Positions 53,401-61,500 of a DNA stretch of 64,000 bases are shown in pieces (position 1 is the stretch's first letter; each line of letters opens with the position of its first letter). Position numbers and translations under genes: made by a program. The stretch is from Aureispira sp963837355 (GTDB lineage: Bacteria > Bacteroidota > Bacteroidia > Chitinophagales > Saprospiraceae). The stretch spans positions 620,001-684,000 of the forward strand of contig CAWIMY010000002.1 of assembly GCA_963837355.1 (NCBI GenBank), in the 5' to 3' direction. Under the pieces are notes generated by a model. The model made no database searches and was not told the origin of the DNA. It saw only the letters and a list, made by a program, of their open reading frames with translations.

Positions 53401-54930
53401 ATGCAAGAAGTACTAAAAGCACTCGGTCTAGAAGCCGTTAATTTTGGAACCAGCACAGGCGTTGAATTTTTTGGCGATACCAGCAAAAATTTAATTGCCT
53501 CTTATTCGCCAGTGGATGGCGCTTTGATCGGAAAAGTAAGCACGACTACCAAAGAAGAATACGAGAAAGTGATGGCTAAAGCCCAAGAAGCCTTTAAAAC
53601 TTGGCGTTTGATGCCTGCTCCACAACGGGGGGAGATTGTTCGCCAATACGGCGAGGCGTTGAGAGAACACAAAGATGATTTAGGCCGCTTGGTTTCTTAC
53701 GAAATGGGCAAAAGCCTACAAGAGGGATGGGGCGAAGTACAGGAAATGATTGATATTTGTGACTTTGCCGTGGGTTTGTCTCGCCAGTTGTATGGCTTGA
53801 GCATGCACTCAGAGCGTCCAGGACACCGTATGTACGAGCAATGGCACCCCATGGGAATTGTAGGGATTATCTCTGCGTTCAACTTTCCCGTAGCCGTTTG
53901 GTCTTGGAACTCCATGATCGCCTTGGTTTGTGGTGATGTCAGTATATGGAAAGGATCAGAAAAGACGCCTTTGTGTAGCCTAGCTTGCCAAAACATCTTG
54001 GCCAAAGTATTAAAAGATAATGAGTTGCCCGAAGGCATTTCTTCTATTGTCACAGGAAACTACGAAGTAGGCGAATGGTTGAGTACGGATACGCGTATTC
54101 CATTGGTTTCTGCCACAGGATCTACTCGCATGGGTAAAATCGTAGCGCAGAAAGTAGCGGGCCGCTTGGGGCGTTATTTGCTAGAGTTGGGCGGTAACAA
54201 CGCCATTATTATTACGCCACAGGCAGATTTAGAAGTAACGCTAGTGGGGGCTGTCTTTGGAGCTGTTGGAACTTGTGGCCAACGCTGTACCAGTACACGC
54301 CGCTTGATCATCCACGAAAGTGTGTATGATGATTTTGTCGCCAAATTGGCCAATGCTTACGGACAGTTGCGCATCGGTGACCCCTTGGATCAGAACAACC
54401 ACGTAGGGCCATTGATCGACAAAGATGCTGTCAATGCTTATAATAAATCTATTCAGGAAGCCAAAGACGCGGGCGGAAATGTCCTAGTAGAAGGCGGTGT
54501 CTTAGAAGGAGACGCTTACACCAGCGGTTGTTACGTGAAACCTTGCGTTATTGAGGTAGACGAGCAGTACGACATCGTGAAGCACGAGACCTTTGCTCCG
54601 ATTTTGTATATAATGAAATACAGCAACTTGGACGAGGCGATTGCCCTACAAAACGATGTCCCACAAGGGTTATCGTCGGCAATTATGACGACCAACTTGC
54701 GCGAAGCTGAAAAATTCCTCAGTACAGCAGGTTCCGATTGTGGAATTGCCAACGTCAACATCGGTACTTCTGGTGCTGAAATTGGAGGTGCCTTTGGTGG
54801 AGAAAAAGATACAGGGGGAGGCCGTGAGTCGGGTTCTGATTCTTGGAAAGCGTACATGCGCCGCCAAACCAATACGATCAATTACACCGAAGAATTGCCC
54901 TTGGCACAAGGAATTAAGTTTGACTTTTAG
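53401..54930 (+). CDS. Aldehyde dehydrogenase, ALDH7 / aminoadipate-semialdehyde type
   Basis: A 509-residue NAD(P)+-dependent aldehyde dehydrogenase. The closest family by sequence style is ALDH7 (alpha-aminoadipic semialdehyde/L-piperidine-6-carboxylate dehydrogenase, AmaB/Pcd), which oxidises the product of lysine breakdown. Seen: the ISAFNFPVAVWSWNSM cofactor region, SEKTPLCSLACQNIL, the general base Glu in LLELGGNNAIII, and the nucleophile Cys in CGQRCTSTRRLIIHE near residue 300. The late ETFAPILYIMKY and GAFGGEKDTGGGRESGSDSW segments are also typical. Length is as expected. It is a single-gene unit with its own promoter element and a terminator at 54989-55019. Confidence 0.92.
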   Translation: MQEVLKALGLEAVNFGTSTGVEFFGDTSKNLIASYSPVDGALIGKVSTTTKEEYEKVMAKAQEAFKTWRLMPAPQRGEIVRQYGEALREHKDDLGRLVSYEMGKSLQEGWGEVQEMIDICDFAVGLSRQLYGLSMHSERPGHRMYEQWHPMGIVGIISAFNFPVAVWSWNSMIALVCGDVSIWKGSEKTPLCSLACQNILAKVLKDNELPEGISSIVTGNYEVGEWLSTDTRIPLVSATGSTRMGKIVAQKVAGRLGRYLLELGGNNAIIITPQADLEVTLVGAVFGAVGTCGQRCTSTRRLIIHESVYDDFVAKLANAYGQLRIGDPLDQNNHVGPLIDKDAVNAYNKSIQEAKDAGGNVLVEGGVLEGDAYTSGCYVKPCVIEVDEQYDIVKHETFAPILYIMKYSNLDEAIALQNDVPQGLSSAIMTTNLREAEKFLSTAGSDCGIANVNIGTSGAEIGGAFGGEKDTGGGRESGSDSWKAYMRRQTNTINYTEELPLAQGIKFDF

Positions 54931-54988
54931 AGACCTTTCACGAGGTTATAACTGTAATAAAGGGAAGCGCTATCCGAATGGCGCTGTT

Positions 54989-55019
54989 AGAGGTTTTCCG
55001 CAAGGGAAGCCTCTTTTTT
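54989..55019 (+). terminator. Terminator of the ALDH gene
   Basis: AGAGGTTTTCC and GGGAAGCCTCT pair with one bulge around GCAA, followed by T6. Confidence 0.75.
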
Positions 55020-55096
55020 ATGTAAGCAAAGAAGGTGTTGAAGAGCGATTCCTCTTCGACTGTTTGAGTGGTAATAGGAACGTCGTAGTTGGGCAA

Positions 55097-55133
55097 TAAA
55101 AAACTAGTTGCCCCCAAAAGGAGACAACTAGTT
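55097..55133 (-). terminator. Terminator of the lipoprotein subtilase gene
   Basis: Perfect 9-bp stem AACTAGTTG / CAACTAGTT; read on the minus strand it ends in T6. It starts 31 bases past the stop. Confidence 0.8.
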
Positions 55134-55164
55134 GAAGTAATATTTTTAACTGTATTTGGTGTGC

Positions 55165-56427
55165 TTAGCGTACAGCGATGGGGTAGCTTGTTCCACGGTT
55201 GCTTACAGAACCAGAAGTTCTAGGAAGACCGTTGCGCAATTGCATGATACCTGCAACGTGTGGCGTAGCCATAGACGTACCACTCAAAGTAGCATAGCCA
55301 CCGTTCAAGTAAGTAGAGTAAACGCTGCTTCCTGTAGCGATGTAATCGCAAGGGCCTCTACCGTAGTTAGAGAAAGAAGACCAACCTCTAGAGCAAGTCA
55401 TAGAAGCAACGGTTACTACTCTTGAAGCACTAACACAACCAGGAGCGTATAAAGCAGCATTGGCGTTATCGTTTCCAGAAGCGATGGCTACATAAGTACC
55501 TGCATTGCTCAAGTTAACTAAAGAAGAACGGTAAGGAGTATTGTTTGCACAGTTGTTACCGTAGTAACCACCCAAAGACATATTTACTACATCACCTGCC
55601 AAATCGTTTGTGGCAACGTGGTTCAAACCATTCAAGATAGTACTAGTAGCTGATCCACCAGAACAACCGAATACTCTAACGGATACTGTAGTCGCATTGT
55701 TAGCCACTCCAACAACACCAATAGAATTGTTTTTAGCACCGATTGTACCTGCTACGTGTGTTCCGTGTCCATTACAATCATTCGCACTACCCCCTACAAA
55801 AGAGGCAGAGTATTGTGTATTAACATTCAAATCTGGGTGATCCAAATCGATTCCTGAATCTACCACCCATACCCATCTGCTGGTGTTGGCAGAAGCAGTT
55901 CCGCCTGCATTACTAATACCACAAGGCGTGCTTTGTGCTCTAGCAGCACCACTACCAACACTTTCTACTACAAAATCAGGTAGCTTCTCAATGCGGTCAT
56001 GCTCTAGTAAATCAATTTTGTCATTCTTAGAGAGTACTTCAAACTCATTGTCTGTCAAGGTGATGGCAACACCAGCAGTAGCAGCCGTGTAATAGCTAAT
56101 CACGTTCTTGGTATTGATGTTCTGCTTGATCAAGAATTGGTTCAACTCTGCTTTGATCGTCTCTCCTTTTTCATTCATGAATTGGCTCTTTTGTGCTCTA
56201 TCGTTGATAGGACCACTAAGATAAGAAAGGGCAGGAGCGATGGCACTTTCTTTCATGATAACAATGTATTGATTTGGAATGATATTCCCTTCAACGCTTG
56301 CAGGGCCAACTACTTCTTTGGCAGTGTCTTGAGTTTGTTGAATTTCTTCTGTATTACTACAAGAAGATAACATAAACGATAAGGCGGTAAGAGCTACTAA
56401 ACTCTTCACTGTTGTGATCCCTTTCAT
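55165..56427 (-). CDS. S8 subtilisin-like protease, lipoprotein (proteinase K-like)
   Basis: A 420-residue protease counted from the ATG at 56427, where a lipoprotein signal peptide begins (TVKSLVALTALSFMLSSCSN, lipobox LSSC). Residues about 50-135 are an inhibitor I9 propeptide (NQYIVIMKESAIAP ... VAITLTDNEFEVLS). The peptidase S8 domain holds the full triad: Asp in VVDSGIDLDHPDLN, His in CNGHGTHVAGTIG, and Ser in LSGTSMATPHVAGIM. Order and spacing fit the proteinase K/thermitase group. No T9SS sorting domain is present, unlike the protease at 31-33.7 kb. So it is exported by Sec and lipidated by Lgt, and stays in the envelope, unless cleaved free. It is a single-gene unit with its own terminator. 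Confidence 0.92.
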   Translation of the reverse strand: MKGITTVKSLVALTALSFMLSSCSNTEEIQQTQDTAKEVVGPASVEGNIIPNQYIVIMKESAIAPALSYLSGPINDRAQKSQFMNEKGETIKAELNQFLIKQNINTKNVISYYTAATAGVAITLTDNEFEVLSKNDKIDLLEHDRIEKLPDFVVESVGSGAARAQSTPCGISNAGGTASANTSRWVWVVDSGIDLDHPDLNVNTQYSASFVGGSANDCNGHGTHVAGTIGAKNNSIGVVGVANNATTVSVRVFGCSGGSATSTILNGLNHVATNDLAGDVVNMSLGGYYGNNCANNTPYRSSLVNLSNAGTYVAIASGNDNANAALYAPGCVSASRVVTVASMTCSRGWSSFSNYGRGPCDYIATGSSVYSTYLNGGYATLSGTSMATPHVAGIMQLRNGLPRTSGSVSNRGTSYPIAVR

Positions 56428-57332
56428 TGTAATTTGGTGTTTGGTTGATATAAATAAAATAATAAGATAATAATAACGTACTAGCATCGTTTTCCAGACC
56501 CTGTTGTATAGAACAGCGTAAGAATAGCAATACTAGAAGGGGGACTCCGCGTTAACGGAGTAAAAGGGACGTGTATTGATAAATAGTGACAACGGCATAA
56601 CCCAAGGCTATAAGTTGTACGATAAATTAGTTAAGTTGTTGTTGCCTAAAGATCCCTGGATGATCTATAAAAGGCGCGCCTATTGGCTAAAGTTTGACAA
56701 AAGTAAGGAGGGACAATCTCTTGTTAAAAGATGTTTTTTGTCAAGTTATAAATTTGCGTAAAAATAGTTTATTTGTTTACAAATGTATAAAACAGAAACG
56801 GTCACTGTTGCTTTTTAGCGAATCAAAATTGTAAGGAAAATTTTGCCTAGAAAGCTAGAAGTAAGGGAGTTTATTCTTTTTTTAGTTTATTGTTCTGTTG
56901 TTCGTATTTACAATGTTTTTTTATTCTGTATTTGTTTGATGAACCCAATATATGAATTATAGAATTAAGCACAAAATCTTTTCTTCCTTTTTATTACAAA
57001 AAAATAAGACCGCCATTTTTCTAAGATAAGCGGATGTATACTAAGTGCTTGTTTATCAGGATGTATATCTCGAAAAAATAAAATTAGAAAACGATAGATA
57101 AATAAGGTGAAAAATAGATAGCGCTCAAAAAAGGCTCTTTTCTAAGAAACAATTAAAGGCAAGAAAGGATGTCATTTGGCGAATTTTACTGTGGAAAATC
57201 AGTAGTTTTACCATATTTAATAGGATAAAATAGCCTTCTTGCACCCAACTGTATTTGGCTTAAACTGTTATTAACAAATGCTGATAGCCCGCCAGCGGTT
57301 ATTTTATTCCTCCACTTTACGCTTTATCTCTT
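56428..57332. other. Long AT-rich intergenic region
   Basis: 905 bases between divergent genes, one of the two longest gaps. It holds a dyad ACTCCG-cgttaa-CGGAGT at 56544-56561 about 120 bases upstream of the subtilase and long A/T runs. No open frame with a domain, no RNA gene and no repeat family is seen. Its length suggests lost genes or a long regulatory region. Confidence 0.5.
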
Positions 57333-58460
57333 ATGCGCTTTTTTTTATGGTTACTACTTTGCTCGCCCTTACAGTTAATTCAAGCACAAACTCAAGCTTC
57401 TACTCTTGCGGAGTGGGACAGTCTAGGATATACCTTGGCGGAGCTGTTCAATGAGCAAAACGAGGATATGGATTATTACTTTGACCCTGTCCTATTTTGG
57501 GAACGCGCCATCATTGGCAATACACGTCAACCCGAAATCCGCCGTCTAAACGAAGAGCTGCTAGAAGACGCGTCTAATTTTAAATTCAGTTCTATTTTTA
57601 TTAGTCAGAATATCAATGTGGCGTATAAATTCTTGCGTAGCCGTGCAGATTCTACCTTGATTGTACGCCAACGAATTAATGAGTTAGAGTTTAGTTACCT
57701 GATCTTTAAGCTCGATTATTTGCAGCAAGAGTGGAAAGTGGTAGACATTTATTTTATGGTCTATGATAATTATTTGAGCACGATGATCCAAAATACATGG
57801 TACTATCCCACTGTATTCGAAGCGTTAGGACGGGATAATGCCGCTACTATTTTAGCCAATTCCAACATCTACCGCGAAGCCAAGCATTTGTTCCGAGAAG
57901 GAGAGGCCGAGCGGGCTTACATCAAGTTGTCAGGAATTCCCTTGGAGGAACGGCTGCACGAATACCAAGTCTACAAGATTTTTCTAGCCGTCAAAGTCGA
58001 GGAAGAGGCCAAGCTGTTGCGGAGTGTCGAAGAATACCGCCAGCGTTTCAAACAAGAGAAAAATCTGCCGCTGCTATTTACAGATTACTATATTTTAACG
58101 GAAGACTACGACTTAGCACAGGAAGCCATCAACCACATTGACTCGGCCATCGGGGGAGACAACCATTTACAATTCTACAAAGGTCTTTTGTACTACTTAC
58201 AAGACGATTATCAAAAGAGTGTAGAATTAATGGAAGAGGCGTTGTTCAACGACCCTGCATCGGCCGATTATATCGCTTATTTAATTGCTACGTTGGTCGA
58301 ACACAAAGATTACCGCAAGGCGGTTCAAGTGCTAGACAAGTTGGTAGATAGGGGGTATTATTCTACTTACGACCTCGAAGTTTGGGTGCGGGAGGAGTTC
58401 CGTGATTTTTACAAAAAAGGGGTCTTTCGACGTTGGTTACGGCAGCAATATCGGTCATAA
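57333..58460 (+). CDS. Secreted helical protein with TPR-like end, unknown function
   Basis: A 375-residue protein with a signal peptide (MRFFLWLLLCSPLQLIQAQT). I recognise no named domain. Residues about 40-170 form an alpha/beta part with aromatic strands (FSYLIFKLDYLQQEWKVVDI). From about 180 on it is helical with TPR-like pairs (HRYQ-type spacing in EYQVYKIFLAVKVEEEAKLL; QFYKGLLYYLQDDYQKSVEL; AYLIATLVEHKDYRKAVQVL). Likely periplasmic. It ends at a two-way terminator shared with the convergent TraB/GumN gene. Confidence 0.7.
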   Translation: MRFFLWLLLCSPLQLIQAQTQASTLAEWDSLGYTLAELFNEQNEDMDYYFDPVLFWERAIIGNTRQPEIRRLNEELLEDASNFKFSSIFISQNINVAYKFLRSRADSTLIVRQRINELEFSYLIFKLDYLQQEWKVVDIYFMVYDNYLSTMIQNTWYYPTVFEALGRDNAATILANSNIYREAKHLFREGEAERAYIKLSGIPLEERLHEYQVYKIFLAVKVEEEAKLLRSVEEYRQRFKQEKNLPLLFTDYYILTEDYDLAQEAINHIDSAIGGDNHLQFYKGLLYYLQDDYQKSVELMEEALFNDPASADYIAYLIATLVEHKDYRKAVQVLDKLVDRGYYSTYDLEVWVREEFRDFYKKGVFRRWLRQQYRS

Positions 58461-58470
58461 AAACAAAAAA

Positions 58471-58506
58471 AACAGGCTTGTTCCAACAATTGGAACAAGC
58501 CTGTTT
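58471..58506. terminator. Bidirectional terminator
   Basis: Perfect inverted repeat AACAGGCTTGTTCCAA / TTGGAACAAGCCTGTT with a short loop and A/T runs on both sides, between two convergent genes. Confidence 0.88.
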
Positions 58507-58525
58507 TCAAAAAAAAGAGAGTAAA

Positions 58526-59458
58526 TTACTTAACAGGAGTTACTTTGTAACCCGCCGCGCGCAATAACCGAATGACACCTTTTTCGCCTCCCAAGTGGCC
58601 TGCGCCAACAGCGTAAAAGGTAGGTGTCTTTTTAGAGGTGGCAATGATTTTGGGAATCCACTTCTCATTACGGCCGTCTAACATGGCCTCTTGATTGTCC
58701 ATTTCCTCTAACTCTTCGCCCATTGCTTCCAACAATCCATCGACATCTTGTTCTTTATAGCGCTCGATCATTTTATTCAAATCGGCCAACATTTTGCCTT
58801 CTCCTGACTGCAAATCCTTCACCGATTCTACCAATGTCTCCGCTTGTTGCTTGTAAGGAATCGTATGAAAAACAGCCATTTGATCTTTGACGGTTTCTAG
58901 ACCACCAAATTCCATTTCTTCGGCTTTGGCCATTTTTGTCAATTCCATTTCGTACATTTTGACAGGGCCGTCGATCATCTCAGGATAGAGTAGAGACATT
59001 AATAACATGGGCTGCCAAGTTTGCGCTAGTCCAAAGGTCATTTTTGCTTCTGGCGATTTTGACTCCTCCATAAAGTAGGTTTTGACTAGTTGATAATCTT
59101 CTGGCGACAACAAGTTTTTTAACTCTTCGCCATCGTTCATTGGAGCCAAGGCCATCATTTCAAGGGCCATTGCCATTTGCTGACTCATGTCAATTTCTGT
59201 GACGAGCTTTTTAGTTTTTTTGAGCGCCTGCTCCATGGTAGGTGTCCAGAGGTAGTCGCTAGCACCGATAATGTGGATGGTACCAAATAAGTAAGAGGGT
59301 TTAATCCCCTTTCCTGTGACTTTCCACAAGAGGCTACTTTCTAATTTATCAGTGGAGGGAGCCACTTTGGCAGCTTTCTGTGCCTGAGCAGGGGCCAAGG
59401 TCATCGCCCAACAAAAGGCGACGGAAAAAACAGCGGATAGGATTCTAAATACTGACAT
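58526..59458 (-). CDS. TraB/GumN family protein
   Basis: A 310-residue exported protein with a signal peptide (MSVFRILSAVFSVAFCWAMT, cleavage near AQA). It is a TraB/GumN (PF01963) family member: LLWKVTGKGIKPSYLFGTIH at the start, with the GTIHxx motif; conserved acidic positions in KKTKKLVTEIDM; and the terminal AVGAGHLGGEKGVIRLLRAA. The family is a Tiki-like fold of metal-dependent proteases. Several exported bacterial members have no known substrate. Likely periplasmic or outer-membrane linked. No obvious partner gene lies next to it. Confidence 0.92.
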   Translation of the reverse strand: MSVFRILSAVFSVAFCWAMTLAPAQAQKAAKVAPSTDKLESSLLWKVTGKGIKPSYLFGTIHIIGASDYLWTPTMEQALKKTKKLVTEIDMSQQMAMALEMMALAPMNDGEELKNLLSPEDYQLVKTYFMEESKSPEAKMTFGLAQTWQPMLLMSLLYPEMIDGPVKMYEMELTKMAKAEEMEFGGLETVKDQMAVFHTIPYKQQAETLVESVKDLQSGEGKMLADLNKMIERYKEQDVDGLLEAMGEELEEMDNQEAMLDGRNEKWIPKIIATSKKTPTFYAVGAGHLGGEKGVIRLLRAAGYKVTPVK

Positions 59459-59700
59459 ACAATTGATTTTTTATTGCGTAGGCGACCGACAAAAGACGGT
59501 GCCGCTTGGTTGATAATAAGTGTAGGACGCGCTCCTATTGTAATAGGTATAAGCCCTAATTCAACCAAAGCGTTCAAAATCGTTGCCAAATACCGACCAA
59601 GTGCCATTTTTGCTTGTCGAACGGAAGGGGGAATTGGGATGTAGTTGGTATAAAAAAAACTGTTCTGAAATAATTCCAGAACAGTTTCTAAGAACGTCAT
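59459..59700. other. Intergenic region downstream of the unknown operon
   Basis: Carries the operon's terminator (59652-59686) and the promoter region of the TraB/GumN gene. A 99-codon open frame on the minus strand here overlaps the terminator hairpin and has no domain, so it is not called. Confidence 0.5.
59652..59686 (-). terminator. Terminator of the unknown three-gene operon
   Basis: Perfect 10-bp stem AACTGTTCTG / CAGAACAGTT with an eight-base loop; read on the minus strand it ends in a run of eight T. It starts 22 bases past the stop at 59708. Confidence 0.88.
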
Positions 59701-59707
59701 TATAAAA

Positions 59708-60127
59708 TTATAAATTGAAAGGTTGAAACCTAACGCTAGGGTAATGAAAAGAGACTAAACTTCCTTCTCTCAAAACACCTAATAATAGATCATATTTTTC
59801 TCTATAATAAGTGCTAGCAAAATCCACTTGATCATTAATAATAGGAGTTTCAAAAACTTCTAAAACAATAGCTGGTTCTTGGGCAGAAGGAACCGATCTA
59901 TTTATATGCCCTTTTTTCCAAACAACAAGATCTCCTACCTTAAATATAGTTTTTTGAGCTAGATCAGCTGCCAACTGTTTTAGTTGCTCAATATGAGCAG
60001 GTAAATCTAAAACAAGTTGCTTTTTTTGTTCCTGCTGAAATAACGCATATAAAGTTGCTAACTCTACTAGTTTTTCCTGTCCTTCTTTAGATTGAAGTAG
60101 CTCTTCCAGTGTTCTGTTGGGTTCCAT
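59708..60127 (-). CDS. Unknown protein with small beta-barrel, last gene of AT-rich operon
   Basis: A 139-residue protein. Residues 1-60 form helices with many Leu, Glu and Gln. From about residue 62 the text is a beta-rich SH3-like unit: FKVGDLVVWKKGHINRSVPS, then PAIVLEVFETPI and YDLLLGVLREGSLVSFHYPS. I have seen this GDLV-W-K-G...N-R...P...P-A-I-V-x-E-V pattern in other uncharacterised bacterial proteins but know no assigned role. Its start lies 41 bases inside the end of the previous gene, so the two are tightly coupled. AT-rich, as are its two partners. Confidence 0.72.
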   Translation of the reverse strand: MEPNRTLEELLQSKEGQEKLVELATLYALFQQEQKKQLVLDLPAHIEQLKQLAADLAQKTIFKVGDLVVWKKGHINRSVPSAQEPAIVLEVFETPIINDQVDFASTYYREKYDLLLGVLREGSLVSFHYPSVRFQPFNL

Positions 60128-60745
60128 AGGTAGACATTGTATTTAAAATAGCTTTAGAAGAATAGACTGAATCTTCGCTGTGGTAAGAATCTGAAAAACT
60201 CTGCTTAGTCAATTCTTCCTTAAAAGAAGGTGTTACAGCTGTTCTTATTAATCTCTCCAAGAAATTTTTTAATCCTATATCGTTCTTTATATCTGCGATA
60301 AAGTTGGACAAATCTGTATTTTTCTTTCGTTGGGTTAACATTTCCTTTAATTCGCCAGCGTATGCTTCATAATGATTAGCATCAAATATAGAAGTGGCGG
60401 AAGGCAAGTAATCTTCGGGGATCGCTTCTGTAGAACAAATAAAACGGCGTTCTATTTTCAAGTTATCAGCGATGTCTACGAAATAGCAAAAGGGATTTAT
60501 TCTTATGAGATCCAATAACGTCCAATTTCCATCAAAAAATAGCAGTAAGTCGTCTACAGTAATTTTGAAAATCATCCAACGGTGATGTATATCATCACTA
60601 TCTACCCACTTATAGAAAAAATGCTCATTAGGATCACGAGGGTTACTATAATGTGTTAGAAGGGGGCCTCATAGAAAATCAAATCTCCTCCATAAGTCAA
60701 CTCTACGTCAAGTTTATTGATAGTAATGGCGCTTAATGATTTCAT
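60087..60745 (-). CDS. Unknown protein, middle gene of AT-rich operon (frameshifted as sequenced)
   Basis: About 219 residues once repaired. The ATG at 60745 starts KSLSAITINKLDVELTYGGD and LIFYEAP; the frame then ends at a TAA. One base on, it continues LLTHYSNPRDPNEHFFYKWV, DSDDIHHRWMIFKITVDDLL, and so on to the stop at 60087. One G is missing from a G5 run at 60662-60666. The rejoined N-terminal part (LIFYEAPLLTH...FFYKWV...RWMIFKITVDDLLLFF) has the look of the DUF6575-type proteins that start with a coloured beta sheet, but I am not certain of the family. The C-terminal half is helical and Ser/Thr-rich. It starts five bases after the stop of the first gene of the operon. Confidence 0.68.
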
Positions 60746-60750
60746 AAAGG

Positions 60751-61200
60751 TTATAGTCTTGATACTTTATTGAATTTATTGTAATATTTTTCAATGGAAA
60801 TTGGATGATGTTCAAAATGTCCATTTGTATCGAAAGGACTATTTACACCGTCCTCTATTTCTAAACAACCCTTAGCAATATGTGTTCCTAAATGCTTGAA
60901 AATATTTTTCCCCATAATTTGTTTCAAAGCGTCAAATCTTTCTTTTGCCTTTTTCTCTGTCTCAAACATGGATAAAGCCAACATATTACAAAGTTGTTTA
61001 TTCTGCTCCTTTTTGTTCTCTATTTTAGCAATCCTTTCAAGATCTCTTTTAGGAGCTAAGTAATATCTTGGAGTAAAATTTTTGAAGTTATTCATGTCAG
61101 TATGTACCCATCTAAACGCCTCTATTTTTTGAGCGGTATAGGTAGAAGGAGGACAGGAAACAGAGAGATTTGGAAAATCTTCTAAGAATTGGAAAGACAT
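60751..61200 (-). CDS. Unknown protein, first gene of AT-rich operon
   Basis: A 149-residue soluble protein. I recognise no domain. The first 50 residues contain a Cys-Pro-Pro segment and a run of aromatic residues (FRWVHTDMNNFKNFTPRYYL). A basic, Lys/Glu-rich helical part follows (APKRDLERIAKIENKKEQNK, then FETEKKAKERFDALKQIMGK), and a His-rich end (GHFEHHPISIEKYYNKF). No signal peptide or membrane segment. Two further genes follow at spacings of +5 and -41 bases, so the three are one transcript. The low G+C content sets it apart from its neighbours. Confidence 0.7.
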   Translation of the reverse strand: MSFQFLEDFPNLSVSCPPSTYTAQKIEAFRWVHTDMNNFKNFTPRYYLAPKRDLERIAKIENKKEQNKQLCNMLALSMFETEKKAKERFDALKQIMGKNIFKHLGTHIAKGCLEIEDGVNSPFDTNGHFEHHPISIEKYYNKFNKVSRL

Positions 61201-61500
61201 GTATTTGCGCTGGTTTTATACTAAACTACAAAAAAAAATAGAAATTTCCTAGCTGTTAATTAAATTTTAGGGTAAACGCACCAAAATTCTAAATCATATT
61301 TCAGCAGCTTTAAACAACGATTTGGAAAAAATAATTAGCAAAGACTAAATTAAAAAAGTGCTTCTAATAGCTTGAAATGGCATCAACCAATTTTGATGTG
61401 TTTGCCCTAATTAAATTTTGGTTTTAGAGCAAGTAGAAGGGGCTTACCACTTGCGCGATAAGCCCCTTCTACTATAAACTATGCTTTCTAATAGCCGTTA
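61201..61500. repeat. Intergenic region with imperfect long inverted repeat and a perfect hairpin
   Basis: 61269-61309 and 61369-61408 form an imperfect inverted repeat of about 40 bases (core AGGGTAAACGCACCAAAATT against AATTTTGATGTGTTTGCCCT, 17 of 20 matching), about 140 bases end to end. A second, perfect 13-bp repeat TAGAAGGGGCTTA / TAAGCCCCTTCTA lies at 61434-61471, 30 bases past the stop of the T9SS gene; it has no T run but may serve as its transcript end. The rest is AT-rich. Confidence 0.6.

Noticed and set aside
54740..55099. Open frame of 119 codons inside and after the ALDH gene
   Set aside because: Most of it is the ALDH gene in another frame and it crosses the terminator.
56544..56561. 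Dyad ACTCCG / CGGAGT upstream of the lipoprotein subtilase
   Set aside because: Only six paired bases around a six-base spacer; expected by chance in a gap of this size.
56576..56761. 61-codon open frame in the long AT-rich gap
   Set aside because: Too short, no domain, and its start lacks a convincing ribosome site or promoter.
59401..59700. Open frame of 99 codons on the minus strand
   Set aside because: It runs through a perfect terminator hairpin and overlaps the TraB/GumN start; no family resemblance.
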